A DNA stretch of 12,043 nucleotides from an uncultured Pseudomonadota bacterium (GTDB lineage: Bacteria; Pseudomonadota; Alphaproteobacteria; Rs-D84), in assembly GCA_947303165.1 (NCBI GenBank), contig CAMYXE010000005.1:1-12043 (forward strand), read 5' to 3'. A program made the translations under genes and the position numbers. The notes beneath the pieces are model-generated. The model was not told the DNA's origin, ran no database searches, and was given only the letters and a program-made list of their open reading frames with translations. Of this stretch, positions 7,386-12,043 are shown one piece after another (position 1 is the first letter of the stretch; every line of letters starts with the position of its first letter).

Positions 7386-7730
7386 ATGCAAAATAGAAAA
7401 AATCAAACCTCTGCAAGGAATCAATCGCCTGTTGGCATGATGATTCAACGTTGTCACAAATGGCGTCAGAAGCGCAAGCAGTATATGGATCAGGCACGTG
7501 TCGCAACTGATGAAATTGAACGCGAACGCCTGCTCCAGGCCGCCGAACATTATGGTCGTATTGTTAACGAAGAACAGACCAAAATAGATTCGACACGCGA
7601 TCCCAAGGATAAAACAACACCGGATATTACAAACGCCGAGATTACCGATGCAACCGAATCGTCTGATGCATCTGAAAACGTTGATGACGAAGAAAATAAT
7701 TTTCCAATGTTTTTAACTAATTTGAACTAA
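7386..7730 (+). CDS. DUF4167-type small basic/acidic protein
   Basis: This is a 114-residue protein. Residues 1-33 are rich in Arg, Lys, Asn and Gln. Residues about 30-60 form a helical segment ending in LLQAAEHYGRI, which closely resembles the conserved helix pair of DUF4167 (in which an AEHY-R core is typical). That family is a domain of unknown function common at the N-terminus of alphaproteobacterial proteins. The tail (about 66-107) is acidic and low in complexity. The DUF4167 family has been suggested to bind nucleic acid because of its basic start, but this is not established. I chose ATG 7386; an upstream in-frame TTG at 7335 would fall on the probable -35 box. The ribosome-binding site is weak (AAAAGA). 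It ends 4 nt from the stop of der, which converges on it. Confidence 0.75.
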   Translation: MQNRKNQTSARNQSPVGMMIQRCHKWRQKRKQYMDQARVATDEIERERLLQAAEHYGRIVNEEQTKIDSTRDPKDKTTPDITNAEITDATESSDASENVDDEENNFPMFLTNLN

Positions 7731-7734
7731 CACG

Positions 7735-9066
7735 CTAGTCAAATGGGTTGTCGGCCTTTTTATATTCTATTGTGATGGGCAAGTGTTCCCATTTTAGTGC
7801 CGTTGCCAATCCGCGACGCAAATATCGTGTGTATGATTCAGGAATATCTGAAGCTCCGCCAACATTTATTGTTATCTGCATTGGATGACGTCCGGTTTGT
7901 GATGCAAATTTAATTTTCATTGGACGTTTAAGACGCGACATTGGTGGCTGACGTTTTTCAACCAATTCACCAACTATTTTGTTTATTAAACTTGTTGGCA
8001 CTGTTGCCATTGAAATATCCCATTGTTCATAAATACGTTTAAACATATTTTGCACACCTGTGCCAGTTTCAGCAGATATTGCGAGTATCATTGGTTTTAT
8101 TATTTGATGAAATGAATTTGTAAAATGATGTTTTAATTTAAGCAATTTTTCATCGCGTTCCGCGGCATCCACTAAATCCCATTTGTTAAGTGCGACACAC
8201 AAAATTTTCCCCGCCTCATAAACACGCGCTGCAATGCCAAGTGCCTGGTTTTCAATATCACGCGTTGCATCAATCATCAAAATCACAACATCAGATTTTT
8301 CAATGGCATCAAGTGATTTTAATGCAGATAAAGTTTCAACATCATCGCGCACATTTGATTTACGGCGTAACCCAGCAGTATCCATCAACAATATGTCACG
8401 CCCATAAAACTTTACTGGTATTTTTACCGTATCACGTGTAACGCCTGGTTCATCTTTCACGATTTGACGATTTTCGCCCAAAACTTTATTAACCAGCGTA
8501 GATTTTCCAACATTGGGTTGTCCCAAGATAGCAATTTTTACGCGTCTTGTTTCATTTTGGTTAATCGTATTTTCTGGTGCGGGCACAACATGCTCGATAA
8601 AGTCGAAAATCGCATCAAATCCCGATTTATGTTCCGCAGAAATTAACACAGGTTCACCGAAACCCAATTTATAAAATTCATGCACATCTGAAAGTCTTTT
8701 GCCCGATTCTGACTTGTTAACCAATAATAAAACTGGCGCGCGAGTTTTACGACGAACAGTGCGCGCCCAATCCATATCTTCGGGCAACAATCCAACGCGG
8801 CCATCAACAACAAATAAAATTGCATCTGCACTTGCAATTGCATCCATTGCCATTCCTGTTGAATCTGCGGCTATTCCTGCACGGGCGGATTCTAGTCCGG
8901 CCGTATCACGAATTTCGCAATCTGGGCGCAATGCCATAGTGCCACATATTGTATCACGTGTGACCCCGGGTCTGTCGTGCACAAGGGCATCGCGCGTTCC
9001 GGTCAACGCATTAAATAATGTTGATTTACCCGTATTTGGGCGACCAGCGATAGTTATTTTCACCAT
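7735..9066 (-). CDS. der: Ribosome-assembly double GTPase Der (EngA)
   Basis: Der is an essential GTPase for late assembly of the 50S ribosomal subunit. This copy has 443 residues, a normal length. GTPase domain 1 has GRPNTGKS (8-15), the DRPGVTRDT switch (31-39), DTAG (54-57) and NKSE (117-120) in place of the common NKxD. Domain 2 has GQPNVGKS (182-189), DEPGVTRDT (205-213), DTAG (229-232) and NKWD (294-297). A C-terminal KH-like domain (about 350-440) includes RRGLATALKWEHLPI. ATG 9066 has GGAAA upstream and a strong promoter 26-53 nt away. In many proteobacteria der follows yfgM and bamB; here a gene on the other strand intervenes. Confidence 0.97.
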   Translation of the reverse strand: MVKITIAGRPNTGKSTLFNALTGTRDALVHDRPGVTRDTICGTMALRPDCEIRDTAGLESARAGIAADSTGMAMDAIASADAILFVVDGRVGLLPEDMDWARTVRRKTRAPVLLLVNKSESGKRLSDVHEFYKLGFGEPVLISAEHKSGFDAIFDFIEHVVPAPENTINQNETRRVKIAILGQPNVGKSTLVNKVLGENRQIVKDEPGVTRDTVKIPVKFYGRDILLMDTAGLRRKSNVRDDVETLSALKSLDAIEKSDVVILMIDATRDIENQALGIAARVYEAGKILCVALNKWDLVDAAERDEKLLKLKHHFTNSFHQIIKPMILAISAETGTGVQNMFKRIYEQWDISMATVPTSLINKIVGELVEKRQPPMSRLKRPMKIKFASQTGRHPMQITINVGGASDIPESYTRYLRRGLATALKWEHLPITIEYKKADNPFD

Positions 9067-9091
9067 AGTTTTTTTCCATTGCTTTTTTATG

Positions 9092-9119
9092 ATTATAAAG
9101 CAAAAATATAAATAATCAA
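9092..9119 (-). promoter_or_regulatory. Promoter of der
   Basis: On the minus strand TTGATT (9119..9114), a 16-base spacer and a perfect TATAAT (9097..9092) lie upstream of der. Transcription would start near 9085, about 20 nt before the ATG. The very AT-rich interval 9067-9137 must also hold the start of the divergent Yip1-type gene. TATAAA at 9094-9099 and 9107-9112 are possible plus-strand -10 boxes, without a convincing -35. Confidence 0.6.
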
Positions 9120-9137
9120 ATAAAGGGGGCGATGAAT

Positions 9138-9731
9138 ATGAAAAAAATAAAACAATGGTATAAGTCTATTCGTGGTGTGATTGTTAATCCGCGTCGTTTC
9201 TTTTCCAAAATCGTTGCAGACGGCGACATTGAAGAATCCATGTTAAAGGCATTCATATACGGTCTTATTGGTGGTATATTGGTTTTGTCGTTAAAGTTAA
9301 TTGGTGGCGCAACAATCACTATCAATTCCGTATTCACGGCCATAGTTATTGTTCCAGTTATTGCCGTCGCGTTGTTGTTTATTGGTGGTGGGCTTATGAT
9401 GTTGGTTTCCGAAATAACTGGTGGCGAACGTGATTGGGAAATTGCAATAAAGGGGCTTGCTTCTATATTCTTTATTTATCCAATTATACTTGTCATAAAT
9501 TCATTGGCGTTTAATTGCACATCTTTGTGGATTATCAGCATTATTGGCGATTTATATGTATTATTTTTATTCTATAATATCGCATTGTATTGTATGCACG
9601 GTAAGCGTGGTGCGGTAATAACAGTTGTTGGAATATTCGCGTTATTTTTATTAACCATGTATTTAACAGATTATCGCGTTGGGTGGTTTTTAATTAAAAA
9701 TACCAGCGCCGCACTATCGTGCCTGTTATAA
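9138..9731 (+). CDS. Yip1-type multi-pass inner-membrane protein
   Basis: This 197-residue protein has a basic N-terminus with a VNPRRFFSKI segment (about 16-25). About five hydrophobic helices follow (roughly 36-55, 64-93, 106-124, 130-150, 158-176). The NP-x-x-FF start and five-helix layout resemble bacterial Yip1-domain proteins, whose job is not well known. I rate this a probable match, not certain. Two in-frame ATGs compete (9132 and 9138). AGGGGG at 9124-9129 stands only 2 nt before the first but 8 nt before the second, so I chose 9138. The gene lies opposite to its neighbours, between bamB-like and der, and ends at a strong terminator-like hairpin. Confidence 0.7.
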   Translation: MKKIKQWYKSIRGVIVNPRRFFSKIVADGDIEESMLKAFIYGLIGGILVLSLKLIGGATITINSVFTAIVIVPVIAVALLFIGGGLMMLVSEITGGERDWEIAIKGLASIFFIYPIILVINSLAFNCTSLWIISIIGDLYVLFLFYNIALYCMHGKRGAVITVVGIFALFLLTMYLTDYRVGWFLIKNTSAALSCLL

Positions 9732-9737
9732 ATAATC

Positions 9738-9762
9738 AAATCCCGCAGTTGCAGGATTTTTT
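9738..9762 (+). terminator. Rho-independent terminator after the Yip1-type gene
   Basis: AAATCC (9738-9743) pairs with GGATTT (9754-9759). Inside are one C/A mismatch and a GC/GC pair around an AGTT loop. The hairpin is followed by a run of six T ending at 9762. It starts 7 nt after the stop of the Yip1-type gene. On the minus strand the same hairpin is followed by a weaker T-rich tract, so it may also end bamB-like transcripts, whose stop codon abuts it at 9761. Confidence 0.7.
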
Positions 9763-10489
9763 ATTCTAATATTTCACCTGTTTCGGCATTGAATGTTTCG
9801 TGCCCAACTATAATAGTTTTATCATGATACTTTGGTGTCCGTGGCTTTTCAACCTCTGTGCGCCAATATATTGCACCATCAGATAACCGAATTGCGTTCA
9901 AATTATTATCTGTGTCTAAAACATAAGCAACCTTGTCCGCAACCAAGAATGGTTTTGCCACACTGATATTTATGCACCAAACCGTTTTGCCTGTTGCGTC
10001 AGAAATTTTGCAAAATGCGTCACCAAGACCACCAGCATAAACATAATTTCCGCGAATCTGGGCCGGCGCGATAATATCCAACACTGATGCACCACCGGTC
10101 ATATTGCTTGCACGATATACATCGGTAATCCATGCGATATTGCGTGTTTTTGCATTTACTTTAACCAATTCACCTGTGGATAATCCAGCGTATACAAAAT
10201 TACTACGGCATACAGGAACCTTGTCACCTGCTACAGAATTATTTGTTGCAAACCCCGCAAAAATTTTACGAGAACCATCCCATAATGTATTGTCCGACTT
10301 TTGCGTATATGGACAATCAGCAGCATTTACGCTATCTATACTCTCTGGCACGCCAGGAACGTTTGTATTCAAAATATTTAAAGATGTCTTGGTAAAGATA
10401 TCATCCCGCACCCCTGGCAGAATCGGGTCGTGTTTATCACATGCAACCAGTAATGTTGCCAATCCCGCAAAAATCGCCACTTTACGCAT
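9761..10489 (-). CDS. bamB: Short BamB-like PQQ-repeat lipoprotein
   Basis: BamB is a lipoprotein beta-propeller of the outer-membrane protein assembly machine (BAM). This copy has 242 residues. A lipoprotein signal ends in LVAC with Cys17. PQQ-type propeller strands follow: YAGLSTGELVKVNAKT (about 100-115), YAGGLGDAFCKISDATGKTVW (two pieces around 150-170), YVLDTDNNLNAIRLSDGAIYW (around 190-210), and a final FNAETGEIL. Only about three blades and a partial one are visible, while usual BamB proteins have eight blades and some 390 residues. Mature position +2 is Asp, a residue that disfavours outer-membrane sorting in E. coli. The yfgM-like gene ends 7 nt upstream, which supports the BamB assignment by context. 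It may be a reduced BamB or another PQQ lipoprotein. Confidence 0.7.
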   Translation of the reverse strand: MRKVAIFAGLATLLVACDKHDPILPGVRDDIFTKTSLNILNTNVPGVPESIDSVNAADCPYTQKSDNTLWDGSRKIFAGFATNNSVAGDKVPVCRSNFVYAGLSTGELVKVNAKTRNIAWITDVYRASNMTGGASVLDIIAPAQIRGNYVYAGGLGDAFCKISDATGKTVWCINISVAKPFLVADKVAYVLDTDNNLNAIRLSDGAIYWRTEVEKPRTPKYHDKTIIVGHETFNAETGEILE

Positions 10490-10496
10490 ATTGATA

Positions 10497-11147
10497 TTAC
10501 CTTAGACTTTCTGCTTCGGAACGAATGACCGCTGGGGCATCAGAATCGTTCAGAATTTTATCTAAAAATTTGTTTGCAGATTCACGTTCACCAACAGATA
10601 AATATTTCTGTGCTGTGGTCAATATAGCAGTATAATAAAAAGGAGAACTCTTGGTATTTAATGGTGCAAGATATTCTGCAACCGCCGTAGCATCCATTTC
10701 ATCACCACGCAAACCAATCACATGCATACGCGCTAAATCACGAAATTCACGAGTGTTGCCGTTTTTTGCCAGATCTTCCAATTTTGCAACGTCTTTATCA
10801 ATATTATATGCCTGAAACATGGCCAAATCAGCCGTTGCGCCTGATGCATTCTTGGCAATTCCAACCAATGCATTGACATCTACATTTTCTATGGCTGTTT
10901 CATAATTTTCTGCCGTTGCCATCTTGGCCGCATTGTGCGCACGAATACCAATCTGAATAGATGTTATAACAATCATTATGAATAAAGCACCTGCAATAAG
11001 GTATTTACCGTATTTTTTCAAAAACTGTTGAGTTTTCTCGTTATTTACATCTTCCCAAACCTCGCGATAAAGGGCATCTTCGGCGTGTTCTTGGTACGTT
11101 TTCTGCGGGGTTTTAATCTTTTTATTTCTTTCCAGCATATTTGCCAT
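10497..11147 (-). CDS. YfgM-like membrane-anchored TPR protein
   Basis: This 216-residue protein has a charged cytoplasmic N-terminus (about 1-46) and one transmembrane helix (about 47-68). A helical periplasmic region (about 72-216) follows, with tetratricopeptide-like repeats (AMFQAYNIDKDVAKLEDLA, ATAVAEYLAPLN, AQKYLSVGERESANKFLDKI). The layout DALYREVWEDVNNEK + TQQFLKKYGKYLI before the helix is typical of the YfgM/TPR_21 family. In E. coli YfgM is an ancillary partner of SecYEG and periplasmic chaperones. ATG 11147 has AGGAG 8 nt upstream. It is the first gene of a pair with bamB-like and is divergent from rpoH. Confidence 0.8.
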   Translation of the reverse strand: MANMLERNKKIKTPQKTYQEHAEDALYREVWEDVNNEKTQQFLKKYGKYLIAGALFIMIVITSIQIGIRAHNAAKMATAENYETAIENVDVNALVGIAKNASGATADLAMFQAYNIDKDVAKLEDLAKNGNTREFRDLARMHVIGLRGDEMDATAVAEYLAPLNTKSSPFYYTAILTTAQKYLSVGERESANKFLDKILNDSDAPAVIRSEAESLR

Positions 11148-11178
11148 AGAATTTTCTCCTGTGTTTTATTTTGGTATC

Positions 11179-11206
11179 TTGATAATTTCTATTTTATTGC
11201 TATACT
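11179..11206 (+). promoter_or_regulatory. Promoter of rpoH, with almost no leader
   Basis: TTGATA (11179-11184), a 16-base spacer and TATACT (11201-11206) form a good sigma-70-type promoter. Transcription would start at about 11213-11214, 2-3 nt before the ATG at 11216. No purine-rich ribosome-binding site is present between the boxes and the ATG. No sigma-32-type promoter is evident. Confidence 0.55.
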
Positions 11207-11215
11207 ATAAACATA

Positions 11216-12043
11216 ATGAAAAAGCAAATCAAGAACGCATTAGTACCAAATTCTGGAACCGGGATTACAATTCCGGGCTATGGCGATGAAACTGGATTAA
11301 CCAGTTATATTCGCGCGATAAGCCAATTTCCAATACTTTCACCCGAAGAAGAATATGAATATGCAACCAAATGGATTAAAGACAAGGATAATGAAGCCGC
11401 TGAAAAATTATTGGTAAGTCATTTACGTCTTGTCGTATCTGTTGCATACGATTTCAGGAACTATGGTATACCAGTGCAAGAATTAGTGGCAAGTGGCAAT
11501 ATGGGGCTGATGCAGGCATTGCAAAAATTTGACCCGGAACGGGGTTTTAGGTTTTCAACATATGCAATGTTTTGGATTCGCGCAGAAATATACGAAACGA
11601 TTTTGAATAACTGGTCTATTGTAAAAATTGGAACATCAGCAAATCAAAAACGCGTATTCTTTAACCTGGCCCGCGCGAAACGTGCACTGGGAATCATGGA
11701 CGGGAACCTGTCGGATGAACAAACAGAAAAAATCGCAGAATATCTTAGTGTCCCGACCGAAGATGTAAAACGTATGTCGACGCGAATCGTTGCGCGCGAT
11801 TTATCGTTGAATGCACCGGCACGCACAACGGAACAAGATGGTGCAGACATGTTGTCTAATATGGCAGATAACAGCATCGATATTGTGGAATCCAGCGAAC
11901 GTAACGAAATGCTAACACGCGGTGGCGCATTGTTAAAAAAGCACCTGGCAATGTTACCAGAACGTGACCGCGAAATATTACAAGCACGACGTCTTAGTGA
12001 ACCGGCCGCAACATTAGAAATGTTATCAAAAAAATATAATATA
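11216..12043 (+). CDS. rpoH: Heat-shock sigma factor RpoH (sigma-32), C-terminus beyond window
   Basis: RpoH directs RNA polymerase to heat-shock promoters. The visible 276 residues match its layout. An extension of about 27 residues comes first, then region 1.2 (LTSYIRAISQFPILSPEEE, about 28-46). Region 2 (about 64-140) contains LVVSVAYDF, GNMGLMQALQKFDPERGFRF and FSTYAMFWIRAEI. The diagnostic RpoH box NQKRVFFNL lies at about 143-151. Region 3 follows, then the start of region 4 (ERDREILQARRL, about 249-260). The open frame reaches the edge at the start of the region 4.2 helix-turn-helix, so perhaps 20-30 residues are missing. The next in-frame Met is inside region 2, so ATG 11216 must be the start even though no ribosome-binding site precedes it. 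Confidence 0.95.
   Translation, partial: MKKQIKNALVPNSGTGITIPGYGDETGLTSYIRAISQFPILSPEEEYEYATKWIKDKDNEAAEKLLVSHLRLVVSVAYDFRNYGIPVQELVASGNMGLMQALQKFDPERGFRFSTYAMFWIRAEIYETILNNWSIVKIGTSANQKRVFFNLARAKRALGIMDGNLSDEQTEKIAEYLSVPTEDVKRMSTRIVARDLSLNAPARTTEQDGADMLSNMADNSIDIVESSERNEMLTRGGALLKKHLAMLPERDREILQARRLSEPAATLEMLSKKYNI

Noticed and set aside
11644..11877. Minus-strand open frame inside rpoH
   Set aside because: It is antisense to conserved RpoH sequence and has no start signal or protein features of its own.

Overview
The window looks like chromosomal DNA of an AT-rich alphaproteobacterium (roughly 40% GC by eye), probably an uncultured lineage. The signs are an RpoH with the intact RpoH box, a DUF4167-type protein, an MJ0042-type zinc-ribbon membrane protein, an RluD-type pseudouridine synthase, and the set yfgM-like / bamB-like / der. 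I cannot place it below class level. There are no tRNAs, rRNAs, CRISPR arrays, transposases or integrases. Almost all of the DNA is coding, and no gene-free stretch exceeds about 160 bases.

Layout. (1) Positions 1-1274 (minus) hold a secreted, cysteine-rich protein, cut by the left edge. It is built of repeated Cys modules and has its own promoter. (2) Positions 1384-7227 (minus) look like one tightly packed operon. Reading downstream from 7227, it holds three tandem paralogous prepilin-like proteins (A, B, C), a zinc-ribbon single-pass membrane protein, a small secreted protein of unknown function, and rluD. Junctions are overlaps (14 nt, ATGA, ATGA) or short gaps (23 nt, 6 nt). The middle prepilin gene (B) is split by a one-base frameshift. 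(3) Positions 7386-7730 (plus) hold a small DUF4167-type protein, divergent from the pilin operon and convergent with der. (4) Positions 7735-9066 (minus) hold the double-GTPase ribosome-assembly factor der. (5) Positions 9138-9731 (plus) hold a Yip1-type multi-pass membrane protein with a terminator behind it. (6) Positions 9761-11147 (minus) hold yfgM-like and a short bamB-like lipoprotein. (7) From 11216 (plus), rpoH runs off the right edge.

How the parts fit. yfgM, bamB and der commonly lie together in that order in other proteobacteria. Here the same order is kept, but an opposite-strand Yip1-type gene sits between bamB and der, and der has a good promoter of its own. The most unusual region is the A-B-C cluster. 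All three proteins start with a class III (prepilin peptidase) signal and align without gaps over the first ~57 residues. They continue into long beta-rich, tail-fibre/PilV-like bodies. They may be minor pilins or surface adhesins of a type IV pilus-like machine whose assembly genes are not in this window. This role is inference.

Start codons were reassigned for A (GTG 7227), the DUF4167 protein (ATG 7386) and the Yip1 protein (ATG 9138), from ribosome-binding sites, promoters and paralog alignment. Two real genes, the cysteine-rich protein and rpoH, are open at the window edges.
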